DNA of 64,000 bases from Dyella sp. M7H15-1 (lineage in GTDB: Bacteria > Pseudomonadota > Gammaproteobacteria > Xanthomonadales > Rhodanobacteraceae): the NCBI RefSeq assembly GCF_004114615.1, contig NZ_CP035300.1, forward strand, positions 372,001 through 436,000, written 5' to 3'. The notes beneath the pieces are model-generated. The model saw only the letters and a program-made list of their open reading frames with translations, ran no database searches and was not told the origin of the DNA. The first letter of the stretch is position 1, and every line of letters starts with the position of its first letter. Of this stretch, positions 45,263 through 55,171 are shown piece by piece. Both the position numbers and the translations under genes were made by a program.

Positions 45263-45925
45263 TTATTCGGGAAGCGCGGCACCTACGCGCTCCAGCTCAA
45301 GCACTTCCAGTGTGCGCAAGCGATTGACGATGCGGCAGAAAAGCAGCGCCGTGCGCTCGGCGTCATACACCGCCGAGTGGGCTTCGCGCGAGTCGAAGGT
45401 GTAACCGGCGGCCAGCACGGCTTTGCTGAGTACGGTTTGCCCATAGGCTAGCCCGCTCAGAGTGGCGGTATCGAAACAACTGAAAGGGTGGAACGGATTG
45501 CGCTTGTGCCCCACGCGGCGTACGGCCGCATTGAGAAAGCCCAGATCGAAAGCCGCATTGTGCCCCACCAGAATGGCGCGTTGGCATTCATGGTGTCGTA
45601 CAGCCATGCGCACGGCCTGGAAGATATGGTCCAGAGCTAGCCGTTCGTCAAGCGCGCCGCGCAGCGGGTTCTCCGGATCGATGCCGGTGATTTCCAGCGC
45701 CTGCGGATCGATGTTGGCACCAGGGAAAGGTTCCACGTGAGTGGAAACGGCGGGGTGGGGATAAAGATTGCCTTCCTGGTCCATGCCGACGGTAACGGCG
45801 GCAATCTCCAGCAGAGCATCGCGCTTGGTGTCGAATCCGCCGGTCTCCACATCCACGATCACCGGCAGGAAGCCGCGGAAACGATCGGCCATTCGGGCCG
45901 CAAGACTGTTGTTGAGTTGCTCCAT
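45263..45925 (-). CDS. rnt: Ribonuclease T (DEDD exonuclease)
   Basis: 220 residues from the ATG at 45925. The longer frame to 46111 adds an unrelated Arg-rich stretch. DEDDh exonuclease motifs: [11 protein letters not shown] (ExoI), [14 protein letters not shown] (ExoII) and [13 protein letters not shown] with HSAVYDAE (ExoIII). It trims the 3' ends of tRNAs and other stable RNAs. It lies upstream of pstS on the same strand and could be read through into it. Confidence 0.93.
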   Translation of the reverse strand: MEQLNNSLAARMADRFRGFLPVIVDVETGGFDTKRDALLEIAAVTVGMDQEGNLYPHPAVSTHVEPFPGANIDPQALEITGIDPENPLRGALDERLALDHIFQAVRMAVRHHECQRAILVGHNAAFDLGFLNAAVRRVGHKRNPFHPFSCFDTATLSGLAYGQTVLSKAVLAAGYTFDSREAHSAVYDAERTALLFCRIVNRLRTLEVLELERVGAALPE

Positions 45926-46093
45926 CCGTAAAGCATAACAAGAGTGGGGAAGGTGGGGGGCGAGGGCGCAAGCCTGCCGTACTCGGCAAATTTCAAGCTT
46001 GCGTCCTCGCCCCCCGATCAACGAAGCACCATGAATGCGGCTACTTGGCGATCTCGATAAATCAGAGCTTCCGTAAATGACAGACCGTATGAT

Positions 46094-46127
46094 TTGTCTT
46101 TGTTCTGTCACATAACATCCATCTAAC
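46094..46127 (+). promoter_or_regulatory. Pho-box-like repeats upstream of the DcaP-like porin
   Basis: TTGTCTTTGTT, CTGTCACATAA and CATCCATCTAA occur in a row with an 11-bp pitch. The central CTGTCA matches the PhoB half-site. It lies about 100 bp before the porin start, facing the pst cluster. Confidence 0.45.
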
Positions 46128-46225
46128 GGTAAAGCTCCCGCTCGATGATGCGCGACAACCGCCGGCGGACTCTCAGGGGAAATCTAGAGACGCCGGCGAT
46201 TCATCAATAAAGCGGAGATAACAAC

Positions 46226-47908
46226 ATGCGTTCCAAGATGCTCACGGTGGCCATCGCTGCCTGTTTGGGCTTGACCAGCGTTACGGCTGAGTCTGCCCAA
46301 ACGTCCCGGAAAGTGACGGTCAGCGTGGCTGAACTGGCACAGATGAAGGCTGAGATCGCGGCATTGGAGCAGAAAGTACAGAATCTGGAGTCGCAGTCTC
46401 AGGCCCAGACGCAAGCTCAACAGCAGACCGCGCAGGCGGTGCAGACCACCCAGGCTCAGATGGCTGCCACGCAGGCACAGGTGCAGCAGGCTGCGCAGCA
46501 GGTCAAGACCGGTGACACCCTGGGTGGTCTCGGCGGCGTGAAGTGGACCTTCGGCGGCTTCCTGGCCGCTGAATCGGTGTACCGCTCGCGCGACACGGCT
46601 GATGACGTGGCTACCCGATTCACCGCCATTCCGTTCCAGGGCGGTACGAGCTCCGCGCCGATCAACACCACCAGCGGCGCGACCACTTCCTACCCTGTCA
46701 CCAATGCCAAGAACGACCAGTTCTTATACAGCGCACGCCAAAGTCGCCTGAGCATCAAGGCAGAGGGCGACATCAACGACACGACCCATGTGACGGGCTA
46801 CTACGAGACGGACTTTCTCGGCGGGGCCCAGACGGCGAACATGAACGAGAGCAACTCGTTCAACATGCGCGTACGTCAGTTGTGGTCCAACATCGATTGG
46901 GACACCTACGGCCTGCACCTACTGGCTGGTCAGGCCTGGTCGCTGCTGACTCTCGACAGCGTCGGCATCGCCCCGACCAAGGAAGTGCTGCCACCCACCA
47001 TCGACGCCCAATACCAGGCGGGTTTCACCTGGGCTCGCCAGACCCAGATCCGCCTTGTGAAGGACTGGGACAAGATGTGGTGGTTGGGTATCTCGGTGGA
47101 AAATCCGCAAACCGCCGGTATTGGCGCCGTAGCGGGTCCGGGTACCAAGGGTTATGCAACGTCGACGGCCACCATTGCGGCCGGCAGTCTGTATGACGAG
47201 CTCAACACAGTATCGCTCAACAACGTTCCCGACATCATCGTGAAGTTCGTGGCTGATCCGGGTTGGGGCCACTACGAAATCTTCGGCCTGTCGCGCGAAT
47301 TCACCACTCGCGTCACGCCGACGACCGCCCATGGCGGTCCCGAAGCGACCACCAACCAGAGCGCGCATGGCGGCGGCTTCGGTATCGGCATGGTGCTGCC
47401 GCTGGTGCCGAAGGTGCTTGATCTGCAGATCTCGGGCATGAGCGGTAAGGGCATTGGCCGTTACGGTACGACCGGCTTGAACGATATTACGTATAACCCG
47501 AGCGGCGCCCCGCATCCGTTGAAGGAAAACATGGCGCTCGGCACGCTGACCTGGCATGCCACGAGTGACCTCGATGTGTATGTCACGGGTGGCCGCGAAC
47601 AGCAGGACAGCTACCTGACCACTGGGGCGAATGGCCTGGCCTTTGGTTATGGCTCCCCGCTGCTCGGCTACAACAACAGCGACTGCTTGATCTACGGCGC
47701 GCCCAGTGATTGCACGGGCCAGACCCGCCAGGTTTCCGAGCAAAGCATGGGCTTCTGGTGGAAGTTCTATCAGGGCAAGTTCGGCCGCGTGCAGTTCGGT
47801 ACGCAGTTCTCGCATGCTTCGCGTCAACTGTTCACCGACAGCAAGGGCCATGCGCCGACCGCCTCGGACAATATGTTCTTCACCAGCTTCCGTTACTACC
47901 CGTTCTGA
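46226..47908 (+). CDS. DcaP-like trimeric outer-membrane porin
   Basis: 560 residues. A signal peptide (MLTVAIAACLGLTSVTAESA) is followed by a Gln/Ala-rich coiled coil (about 30-100; LAQMKAEIAALEQKVQNLES) and a beta-barrel that begins KWTFGGFLAAESVYRSRD. RQSRLSIKAEGDIN and GYYETDFLGGAQTANMNESN follow and the chain ends in FRYYPF, the aromatic C terminus recognised by the Bam machinery. This is the DcaP pattern: an N-terminal coiled coil plus a 16-strand-type barrel. Beside the pst genes it may take up phosphate or organic anions, which is inference from position and the Pho-box-like site. Preceded by GGAGATAACAAC. Confidence 0.8.
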   Translation: MRSKMLTVAIAACLGLTSVTAESAQTSRKVTVSVAELAQMKAEIAALEQKVQNLESQSQAQTQAQQQTAQAVQTTQAQMAATQAQVQQAAQQVKTGDTLGGLGGVKWTFGGFLAAESVYRSRDTADDVATRFTAIPFQGGTSSAPINTTSGATTSYPVTNAKNDQFLYSARQSRLSIKAEGDINDTTHVTGYYETDFLGGAQTANMNESNSFNMRVRQLWSNIDWDTYGLHLLAGQAWSLLTLDSVGIAPTKEVLPPTIDAQYQAGFTWARQTQIRLVKDWDKMWWLGISVENPQTAGIGAVAGPGTKGYATSTATIAAGSLYDELNTVSLNNVPDIIVKFVADPGWGHYEIFGLSREFTTRVTPTTAHGGPEATTNQSAHGGGFGIGMVLPLVPKVLDLQISGMSGKGIGRYGTTGLNDITYNPSGAPHPLKENMALGTLTWHATSDLDVYVTGGREQQDSYLTTGANGLAFGYGSPLLGYNNSDCLIYGAPSDCTGQTRQVSEQSMGFWWKFYQGKFGRVQFGTQFSHASRQLFTDSKGHAPTASDNMFFTSFRYYPF

Positions 47909-47970
47909 TCCATGGGAAACACCACACTAGCTGCAGCAGTTATCGCAACGGAGTTCGACCCAAGGATGGA

Positions 47971-47998
47971 AAAACGGCGGGCTTTAGCCCGCCGTTTT
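47971..47998. terminator. Bidirectional intrinsic terminator
   Basis: AAAACGGCGGGC-TTTA-GCCCGCCGTTTT, a perfect 8-bp GC stem with flanking A- and T-runs, about 60 bp after the porin stop codon. Confidence 0.9.
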
Positions 47999-48115
47999 AC
48001 TTTTGTATGATCGCCTTTGAAAAGACATCAAACGTGAATGTTTGCCATGCTGCGCATTCATCTTCGGATGTACTTTAGCTTGCAGCGCACCATCGCGATC
48101 CGATAGCCTTGCATC

Positions 48116-48499
48116 ATGCTGTCATGCCACCGCATTCGTTCATTGCTTTTCGTACTTTGCGCATTCATTGCACTCTTGCTGATGAATGTCGGTGCGGTTG
48201 CCAGCACGCACGTCCATACCCATGCCTCGGCGTACGACGTGACGCCGCACGCCTTGCTCGCCGACATCCCCGATACGCACGCTGTAAGCAGCGATGGTAC
48301 ATGGCACAAAGTGACCGATGATCTGTCGGGTTGCGGCATGGTTCTTGTTGACGATAACGATGTCGACGACGAGCCGGTGTTGCTGCTTCCGGTCCGTATT
48401 TCGTTGAATTATTTCCTCTTCGCGGTGCCTTTGAGCGCCAGCATTGCGCCTTATTCCGCGCCGGTCGCTTTCTTACTGCGGCCCCCCAAGCTCACGTGA
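48116..48499 (+). CDS. Hypothetical exported His-rich small protein
   Basis: 127 residues. A hydrophobic N terminus (SLLFVLCAFIALLLMNVGAVAS) is followed by THVHTHASAYD and a short acidic stretch (VDDNDVDDEP), then a second hydrophobic region (LNYFLFAVPLSASIAP). It looks like a membrane-anchored or periplasmic protein with a possible metal-binding His cluster. It lies 155 bp upstream of the carbonic anhydrase on the same strand. I do not recognise the family. An alternative frame on the minus strand is less convincing. Confidence 0.5.
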   Translation: MLSCHRIRSLLFVLCAFIALLLMNVGAVASTHVHTHASAYDVTPHALLADIPDTHAVSSDGTWHKVTDDLSGCGMVLVDDNDVDDEPVLLLPVRISLNYFLFAVPLSASIAPYSAPVAFLLRPPKLT

Positions 48500-48654
48500 T
48501 ACCTGCGGCAACTTGCTTGCCGCCGATTTTTCCATTCAGCCAATAAGCGCATCGCAACATGTCGAGGCGCGTGCCTTTGCGCGTTGCGCATATCGCGTTA
48601 TTCATTCGAACGGTGGTGATAACCACCGCAATCTATTGCACTGTGAGGTTTTTA

Positions 48655-49329
48655 ATGAAGCGTTTGATTCATGGTTTTGAGCATTTTCGCCACGAAGTGT
48701 TTCCGCAACAGCGTGAGCTGTTCAAAAAGCTCGCTTCGGGCCAGAGTCCCGGCGCGATGTTCATCACTTGCGCAGATTCGCGCGTGATGCCGGAGTTGAT
48801 GTTCAACGCGCAGCCAGGCGAACTATTCGTCTATCGCAACATCGGCAATATCGTTCCACCCTACGCGCAGCACGTAAGCGGCGTGGTGGCGGCGATCGAA
48901 TATGCCGTGCGAGTGCTCAAGGTCGAGCACATCGTTATTTGCGGCCATTCCGACTGTGGCGCGATGAAAGCGCTGGGTAAACCGGAGCTGGTGCGTGAGA
49001 TGCCCTCGGTCGCGGCATGGCTCAAGCATGCCGATGTAGCCCGCTATGTGGTGGAACAGAACACCTCGGGACTTTCGGACGATGAATGCCTGCACTACCT
49101 GACGCGAGAGAACGTCGTCGGACAGCTTGAGCATTTGCGTACATTGCCCGTAGTGGCGGCGGCGATGGCCAGCGGCAACCTGAGCATTCACGGCTGGGTT
49201 TACGACATTGCCCATGCGGAACTTGAAGCGTTCGACGCGCAGGAAGGGCGTTTTGTCACCCTCAAGCCGGGTATGGAAGACTTGCCCGAGGCTACACCAC
49301 ACATGCGGTTTTCCGCATCGGCGGCATAA
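48655..49329 (+). CDS. Beta-class carbonic anhydrase
   Basis: 224 residues from the ATG at 48655, with GTGAGG upstream. The frame is open from 48559 but the extra residues are unlike the family. Zinc ligands and active-site residues are C39-A-D41-S-R43 (CADSR), H98 and C101 (HSDCG). It interconverts CO2 and bicarbonate. The SulP gene follows after 11 bp, so the two form a bicarbonate-handling operon. Confidence 0.93.
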   Translation: MKRLIHGFEHFRHEVFPQQRELFKKLASGQSPGAMFITCADSRVMPELMFNAQPGELFVYRNIGNIVPPYAQHVSGVVAAIEYAVRVLKVEHIVICGHSDCGAMKALGKPELVREMPSVAAWLKHADVARYVVEQNTSGLSDDECLHYLTRENVVGQLEHLRTLPVVAAAMASGNLSIHGWVYDIAHAELEAFDAQEGRFVTLKPGMEDLPEATPHMRFSASAA

Positions 49330-49340
49330 GGAGTCATGCC

Positions 49341-50855
49341 GTGATACGAGGATATGTTTCGCAAGGGCTGTTCGGCCGGGATCTGCTCGGTTCGATCGTG
49401 GTGTTTCTGGTGGCGCTGCCTTTGTGCATGGGCATTGCCATCGCGTCGGGCATGCCGCCTGCGGCAGGCCTGATCACTGGCATCGTGGGTGGCTTGGTAG
49501 TGGGGGCGATCGCCGGATCGCCCCTCCAGGTCAGCGGCCCTGCCGCGGGTCTGGCGGTGCTGGTGTTCGAGTTAGTACGTGAACACGGGGTGGTCGCGTT
49601 GGGTCCGGTGGTGCTGCTTGCTGGCCTCATCCAGATGGTTGCCGGTCTGGGCAAGCTTGGTGTGTGGTTTCGCATGGTGTCACCGGCGGTGGTGGCAGGC
49701 ATGTTGTCGGGTATCGGCATCCTGATCGTTGCTTCGCAGTTGCATGTGTTGATGGATGCTATTCCCAAGGCGCGTGGATTGGAGAACTTCGCAGCCTTGC
49801 CAAGCGCCTTCATGGATGCGATGAGCGGTGAGGGCGGCAGCACGGTTGCCTTGCTGGTGGGTCTGGCGACTATTGCGATCATGCTTGGATGGGAAAAACT
49901 GCGTCCTTCATCCTTGCGTTTTGTGCCAGGGGCCTTGCTGGCTGTGGTAGCCGTGACTGCCACCGTGCAAGGGTTGGGTGCGGATGTGAAAAAGGTGGAT
50001 GTGCCATCGAATCTATTTGCCGCCATCTCGCTGCCAACTTTCGATAGCTTGGTTTCGTTGGCGCAACCATCGTTGTTGGTCGCTGCATTCACCTTTGCAC
50101 TGATCGCCAGTGCGGAAACGCTGCTCTCGGCCGCTGCCGTCGATCGCATGCATGACGGAGCACGCACAAACTACGATCGCGAGCTGACCGCGCAAGGTGT
50201 CGGCAACCTGATTTGCGGTGTGCTAGGTGCGTTGCCGATGACTGGCGTTATCGTGCGCAGTGCTGCGAACGTGCAAGCCGGCTCGGCCACCCGTATGGCC
50301 ACCATCCTGCATGGTGGCTGGATTCTGGTATTCGCTATGCTGTTGCCGTGGCTGATGCGCATGACGCCCGTGGCCTGCCTGGCCGGTATCCTGGTCTACA
50401 CCGGTATCAAGATGGTGAATCTCAAGCAGATTAACAGCCTCGCGGTTTATGGTCGTGGTACTGCGTTGATCTATCTGGCCACCACCCTTGCCATCGTAGC
50501 CACGGATCTGCTGGCCGGTGTGTTGATCGGGTTTGCCTTGTCCTTGTTGCGCCTGGCCTTGCAATCGTCAAGGCTCAGTGTCGGACTGGATCAGCATCCT
50601 GAGCCGGGTACCAAGTTGCTGCAACTGGATGGTTCGGCGACCTTTCTGAAAGTGCCTGCGCTGGCTCGCGCGTTGGAGCGCGTACCGCCGAATACGCGTT
50701 TGTTGGTGGAAGTGGAGCGTTTGAACCATGTCGATCAGGCTTGCCTGGAGTTGCTCACCGACTGGGGCCGCAATGCACCCGCGCGTGGTTGCGAATTGGT
50801 CGTGGATTGGAATGCGTTGCACCGACGCGTGGAGGGATTGCGCAAAGCAGCATAG
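49341..50855 (+). CDS. SulP-family anion transporter (probable bicarbonate uptake)
   Basis: 504 residues from a GTG start. A 14-segment membrane domain starts LLGSIVVFLVALPLCMGIAI and has the GSPLQVSGPAAGL motif, followed by a C-terminal STAS domain (about 410-504; LLQLDGSATFLKVPALARAL). SulP proteins move sulfate, bicarbonate or dicarboxylates. Pairing with a carbonic anhydrase in one operon favours bicarbonate, as in known SulP-CA units. Confidence 0.88.
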   Translation: MIRGYVSQGLFGRDLLGSIVVFLVALPLCMGIAIASGMPPAAGLITGIVGGLVVGAIAGSPLQVSGPAAGLAVLVFELVREHGVVALGPVVLLAGLIQMVAGLGKLGVWFRMVSPAVVAGMLSGIGILIVASQLHVLMDAIPKARGLENFAALPSAFMDAMSGEGGSTVALLVGLATIAIMLGWEKLRPSSLRFVPGALLAVVAVTATVQGLGADVKKVDVPSNLFAAISLPTFDSLVSLAQPSLLVAAFTFALIASAETLLSAAAVDRMHDGARTNYDRELTAQGVGNLICGVLGALPMTGVIVRSAANVQAGSATRMATILHGGWILVFAMLLPWLMRMTPVACLAGILVYTGIKMVNLKQINSLAVYGRGTALIYLATTLAIVATDLLAGVLIGFALSLLRLALQSSRLSVGLDQHPEPGTKLLQLDGSATFLKVPALARALERVPPNTRLLVEVERLNHVDQACLELLTDWGRNAPARGCELVVDWNALHRRVEGLRKAA

Positions 50856-50920
50856 CCATGTTGCTTGAGTTGATCGAACCCTCGAACTTCATGCCGCGTG
50901 AGTGGTGGGTGCAAGAGCGA

Positions 50921-50945
50921 ACCCCTTCCCCAATGGGAAGGGGTA
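50921..50945. terminator. Terminator-like hairpin between convergent sulP and nth
   Basis: ACCCCTTCCC-CAAT-GGGAAGGGGGT, a stem of about ten base pairs with one bulge, in the 90-bp gap between convergent genes. The T-run is absent on both sides. Confidence 0.5.
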
Positions 50946-51584
50946 TCACGTCGCGGTCGTTTTGTCCTTGTAGCGGCACAGATCTCGAATCGCGCACTGC
51001 GGACAATTCGGCTTGCGCGCCTTGCACACATAACGTCCATGCAGGATCAGCCAGTGATGCGCATCCTGCTTGAACTCCGGCGGGATCACCTTTTCTAGCT
51101 TGTCTTCGACCGCGCGCACATCTTTGCCGGGGGCCAGTCCCGTGCGATTGGCGACGCGGAAGATATGCGTATCCACCGCGATGGTGGGATGTCCGAACGC
51201 AGTGTTGAGCACCACATTCGCGGTCTTGCGACCCACGCCGGGCAGGGCTTCCAGTGCTTCGCGGGTGCGCGGCACTTTGCCGTCGTATTGCTCGACTAGG
51301 AGCTTGCACAGTGCGATGACGTTCTTCGCCTTGGCATTGAACAGGCCGATGGTGCTGATGTAGCGCTTGAGCTTTTCCTCACCCAGATCGAGGAGGGCGT
51401 GCGCGGTATTGGCGACCGGATAGAGCTTGCGAGTCGCCTTGTTGACACCGACATCCGTGGCCTGTGCGGAAAGCACCACGGCCACCAGTAATTCGAATGG
51501 CGTGGTGTAAGCCAGTTCCGTGGTGGGATGCGGATTGAGTTCGCGCAGTCGCGCAAACAGTTCGATCACATCCGCTTTCTTCAC
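50946..51584 (-). CDS. nth: Endonuclease III
   Basis: 212 residues. Base-excision repair glycosylase/AP lyase for oxidised pyrimidines. The helix-hairpin-helix reads [14 protein letters not shown] with the catalytic Lys in GRKTA. The catalytic Asp is in AVDTHIFRV. The C-terminal [4Fe-4S] ligands are C-x6-C-x2-C-x5-C ([17 protein letters not shown]). Overlaps the rnfB-like gene by four bases. Confidence 0.97.
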   Translation of the reverse strand: MKKADVIELFARLRELNPHPTTELAYTTPFELLVAVVLSAQATDVGVNKATRKLYPVANTAHALLDLGEEKLKRYISTIGLFNAKAKNVIALCKLLVEQYDGKVPRTREALEALPGVGRKTANVVLNTAFGHPTIAVDTHIFRVANRTGLAPGKDVRAVEDKLEKVIPPEFKQDAHHWLILHGRYVCKARKPNCPQCAIRDLCRYKDKTTAT

Positions 51585-52189
51585 GCCTTGGGCTCCTGTT
51601 TTTTTGCTTTCGCTCGCGCCAGGGCATCCAGTACGCTCTGGCGGGCGTTTTTGGCATGTACTTGTGCCTTGCGCGCAGCCAGTTCGGCGTCACGCTTGGC
51701 TTGCTGTGCCGCCAACCTTGTCTCGCGTCGTTGGAAGTGTCGGCGTGCCGCGTCCGCATGCTCCGGATCGTTGGCTTGTTCCAGCGACATCGGTTCCAGC
51801 ACGATGCAGTCAACCGGGCATGCGGGCACGCAACGTTCGCAGCCAGTGCAATCGTCGGCGACCACTGTGTGCATCAGTTTGTTGGCGCCCACGATGGCAT
51901 CGACCGGGCAGACCTGGATGCATTTGGTGCAGCCGATGCAATCGGCTTCGATGATGCGGGCGAGTGTGCGCGGCCTTTCCTCGCCGTTTTCGGGGTTCAG
52001 CGGGATCGGCGCGCGGCCGAGCAGCGCGGCCAGTTTGACGATGCCTTCGCTGCCGCCGGGTGGGCATTGGTTGATCTCTGCCTCGCCGTTAGCGATTGCT
52101 TCCGCATAGGGACGGCAGCCGTGGTAGCCGCATTGTTCGCATTGCGTTTGCGGGAGCAGGGCGTCGATGCGGTCGGCGAGGGTGGGCAT
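51581..52189 (-). CDS. RnfB/RsxB-like ferredoxin (soluble form)
   Basis: 202 residues. An N-terminal [16 protein letters not shown] with a further Cys in NQCPPGG forms one [4Fe-4S] site of the RnfB type. Two ferredoxin repeats follow: [16 protein letters not shown] and [16 protein letters not shown]. The C-terminal part is Arg/Lys-rich. The N-terminal membrane helix of true RnfB is missing and no other rnf genes are near. In Xanthomonadales this stand-alone form accompanies nth and metG. Electron donor and acceptor are unknown. Confidence 0.85.
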   Translation of the reverse strand: MPTLADRIDALLPQTQCEQCGYHGCRPYAEAIANGEAEINQCPPGGSEGIVKLAALLGRAPIPLNPENGEERPRTLARIIEADCIGCTKCIQVCPVDAIVGANKLMHTVVADDCTGCERCVPACPVDCIVLEPMSLEQANDPEHADAARRHFQRRETRLAAQQAKRDAELAARKAQVHAKNARQSVLDALARAKAKKQEPKA

Positions 52190-52260
52190 GGGCAGCCAAG
52201 GGGGCGGTGGATGTTGACCTTGTAGAACGCTTTAATTTTACCCCGCCGTCATTGGTGGAG

Positions 52261-54357
52261 TTAGCGAACAGTTGCCCCAGGCTTCGCCCCCTGATCCGCA
52301 TCCAGCAGAAACAAATCACTACCGCCATCGCCCGCGGAAAGAATCATCCCCTCAGACAAACCAAAACGCATCTTGCGCGGCTCAAGGTTGGCGATAAACA
52401 CCACATTGCGGCCGATCAGCTTTTCCGGCGCGCCGTATGCGGCACGAATGCCAGAGAAGATCTGGCGCTTGCCAAGCGGACCGGCATCCAATTCAAAACG
52501 CAGCAGTTTGTCCGAGCCATCGACAAATTCACAGGCGAGCACCTTGCCCACGCGCAGGTCGAGCTTGGCGAAATCGTCGATACCGATCACAGCGGCATCT
52601 TGCGTGATGGACGTTGCAGTTTCAGTCATCGGCTTGCTGTCTTTCTTCGCAGGTTTCTTGGCGGTTGGTTCAGGCTCGGGCGTGGTACCCAGCGATTCTT
52701 TGGAGGCCTCGACCATCGCTTCGATGTGCTTGGGAACGATGCGCGAAAGCAGTGGTTTGAACGCATGGATGGTGTGATTGTGCAGCGTGGCGCAGGCCGA
52801 ATCGAAATCGGCGATGGGCGCGGCCAGGAATTGCTCGGCTGCCTCCACCGTCGCTGGCAACACCGGTTTGAGCAGGCCGCCGAGCAAACGGAAGGCGGCA
52901 AGCGAGAATGAACACACCTGGTGCAGCTCTTCGCGCTGGTCTTCGTGCTTGGCCATCACCCACGGGGCCTTGATGGCGATGTGGCCGTTGACCAGGTCGG
53001 CGATCAGCACGAAACGGCGCATGGCTTCGGCGAACTCGCCGCTTTCATACAGTGTCGGTACGCCTTCGTAATGCGAAATCAGCACGCGCCACAGTTCATT
53101 TTGTTCTTCGGAAAAGTGCGATGCCAGGCGGCCCTCGAAGAACTTGTGCACGAAACCCGCGGTGCGGCTGGCGATGTTCACCCACTTGCCGATCAGATGC
53201 GAATTGACGCGCTCCTCGAACGCTTTCAGGTCCAGGTCCACGTCGACCGGTGTATCGCTCAGCATGGTGGCGAAGTAGTAACGCAGGAACTCCGGATGCA
53301 AGCCGGATTCCAGGTAGGTACGCGCCTGGATAAAAGTACCGCGCGATTTGGACATCTTCGCGCCGTTCACGGTGAGATAGCCGTTCACGTGCAGTGCCGT
53401 TGGGGTGCGCAGCTTCGCGCCATACAGCATCGCAGGCCAGAACAGGCCGTGGAAGTTGATGATGTCCTTGCCGATGAAGTGATGCATTTCGGCAGCGCTG
53501 TCCGACGCAAGGAAGTCGTCGAACTTCAACCCGGCCTTGTTGCACAGATTGAGGAAGCTGGCGAGATAGCCGATGGGCGCATCCAGCCACACGTAGAAGA
53601 ACTTGCCGGGTGCGTCGGGAATCGGAAAGCCGAAATAGGGTGCATCGCGGGAAATGTCCCAATCCTTCAGGCCGCCATCCAGCCACTCCTTCAGCTTGGC
53701 GACCACGCCGGCGTTTGCCACGGGTGCGCCGCCGGTCAGCTTGCCGCCGAACCAGTCGCGCAGCAGCGTTTCGAACTTGCCCAATTCGAAGAAATAATGC
53801 TCCGAGTCGCGCAGCACCGGCGTGGCGCCGGAGACTACCGAGTATGGATTGATCAGATCGGTCGGTGCGTAGGTGGCGCCACAGTTTTCGCAGTTGTCAC
53901 CGTACTGATCCGGCGTGCCGCATTTCGGGCAGGCGCCCTTGATGTAGCGATCTGGCAGGAACATTTGCTTGTCGGGGTCGAACAACTGTTGGATGTTGCG
54001 CTTGGCGATAAATCCACCATCGCACAGGCGTGTGTAGATCAGCGACGCCAGTTCGCGGTTCTCGTCCGAGTGCGTGGTGTAGTAGTTGTCGTAGCTGAAG
54101 TGGAAGTCGGCAAAGTCGGCTTCATGCCTGGCGCGGATGCCTTCGATAAAGGCTTCCGGCGACAGGTCGGCTTTTTCCGCGGCCAACATGATCGGCGTGC
54201 CATGCGCATCGTCCGCCGCCACGAAGTACACCTCGCTGCCCATCATCCGCTGCGCGCGAACCCAGATATCCGTCTGGATGTAGCCCAGCATGTGGCCCAG
54301 GTGCAGCGGGCCGTTGGCATAGGGCAGGGCATGGGTGACGAGTAGGCGTCGGCTCAT
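52261..54357 (-). CDS. metG: Methionyl-tRNA synthetase
   Basis: 698 residues. Class Ia synthetase with the HIGH motif HLGH in YANGPLHLGHMLGY and KMSKS in GAKMSKSRGTF. The zinc-binding knuckle reads CPKCGTPDQYGDNCENCG. The C-terminal EMAP/Trbp111 tRNA-binding domain (about 590-698) includes VGKVLACEFVDGSDKLLRFE. The linker before it is Lys-rich. Full length for the dimeric bacterial type. Confidence 0.97.
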   Translation of the reverse strand: MSRRLLVTHALPYANGPLHLGHMLGYIQTDIWVRAQRMMGSEVYFVAADDAHGTPIMLAAEKADLSPEAFIEGIRARHEADFADFHFSYDNYYTTHSDENRELASLIYTRLCDGGFIAKRNIQQLFDPDKQMFLPDRYIKGACPKCGTPDQYGDNCENCGATYAPTDLINPYSVVSGATPVLRDSEHYFFELGKFETLLRDWFGGKLTGGAPVANAGVVAKLKEWLDGGLKDWDISRDAPYFGFPIPDAPGKFFYVWLDAPIGYLASFLNLCNKAGLKFDDFLASDSAAEMHHFIGKDIINFHGLFWPAMLYGAKLRTPTALHVNGYLTVNGAKMSKSRGTFIQARTYLESGLHPEFLRYYFATMLSDTPVDVDLDLKAFEERVNSHLIGKWVNIASRTAGFVHKFFEGRLASHFSEEQNELWRVLISHYEGVPTLYESGEFAEAMRRFVLIADLVNGHIAIKAPWVMAKHEDQREELHQVCSFSLAAFRLLGGLLKPVLPATVEAAEQFLAAPIADFDSACATLHNHTIHAFKPLLSRIVPKHIEAMVEASKESLGTTPEPEPTAKKPAKKDSKPMTETATSITQDAAVIGIDDFAKLDLRVGKVLACEFVDGSDKLLRFELDAGPLGKRQIFSGIRAAYGAPEKLIGRNVVFIANLEPRKMRFGLSEGMILSAGDGGSDLFLLDADQGAKPGATVR

Positions 54358-54555
54358 GGATGACGATGACTCCAGATGGGCCTTGCATTATGACACGCGG
54401 CGTCGGCTGTGCTCCGGGATGTCGCGGCGGGCTGAAGGGGTTTTGTGTGTTTGCACGTCTATATGTTTATTCGCATTCTTTGGGGTGGTAGTTGGCGTTG
54501 CTGATTGAAGTGCGTGATGGAATCGTGATGTTTTTACGCTTGTCGCGGCACGCCA

Positions 54556-55017
54556 TTACGGCGACCGCAACCACGTCTGACTGCGACCCAGCAACGAGAA
54601 GCCGACATAGCCGCGCACATCCAGCTTCTGTCCGCCACCGCCCATGTTCAGCTTGACCTTGTAAACCGTGCCGCTCTTCGGATCGAGGATCTTGCCGCCA
54701 TCCCACACGTCGCCATTCTTGTGCACGCCCCACATGATGGTCATGCCTTCCACCGGCTGATTCTTCCTGTCGCCACCACATTTTTTGCACAACGGATGGG
54801 GGCCGTCTTCGGAAAACAGCACTTGCAGCACCTTGCCTTGTAGTTCCCCGTTGTTGTCGGTGATCTGAATGATGGACTTCACCTTGCCGGTCTCGTCATC
54901 GACCTGTCGCCAGGTTCCTATTGGCGTGTCGTTGGCGGCCCAGGCGGCGGCGGAGCTGAGCAACAGGCAGGCTGCCATGGCGAATTGCAGCAGCTTCGAT
55001 GCGGACAGGTGTTTCAT
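54556..55017 (-). CDS. DUF2147 family exported protein
   Basis: 153 residues from the ATG at 55017. The longer frame upstream is not coding. Signal peptide MKHLSASKLLQFAMAACLLL with cleavage near AWAANDT. The mature part has GTWRQVDDETGKVKSIIQI, MTIMWGVHKNGDVWDGGKIL and LDVRGYVGFSLLGRSQTWLR, typical DUF2147 pieces with a beta-sandwich fold. Two CxxC-like Cys (LCKKCGG) may bind metal or form a disulfide. Periplasmic; function unknown. Confidence 0.85.
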   Translation of the reverse strand: MKHLSASKLLQFAMAACLLLSSAAAWAANDTPIGTWRQVDDETGKVKSIIQITDNNGELQGKVLQVLFSEDGPHPLCKKCGGDRKNQPVEGMTIMWGVHKNGDVWDGGKILDPKSGTVYKVKLNMGGGGQKLDVRGYVGFSLLGRSQTWLRSP

Positions 55018-55171
55018 GGTGAAGAGCTCCCTACGTTGACGTATGGCGAGCCTGCCCAGCGGTCCAGGATGGGTCAAGCTGCATTGCGCAAAGCGGTTGA
55101 ACCCGGCACGACGAGGGGTAGATGAAGACATGCTGGCATAATTGAAAATCTCTACAGTCACGACACTCCCC

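Noticed and set aside
50755-51073. Short open frames around the sulP-nth junction
   Set aside because: They overlap the ends of two well-supported convergent genes and show no family features.
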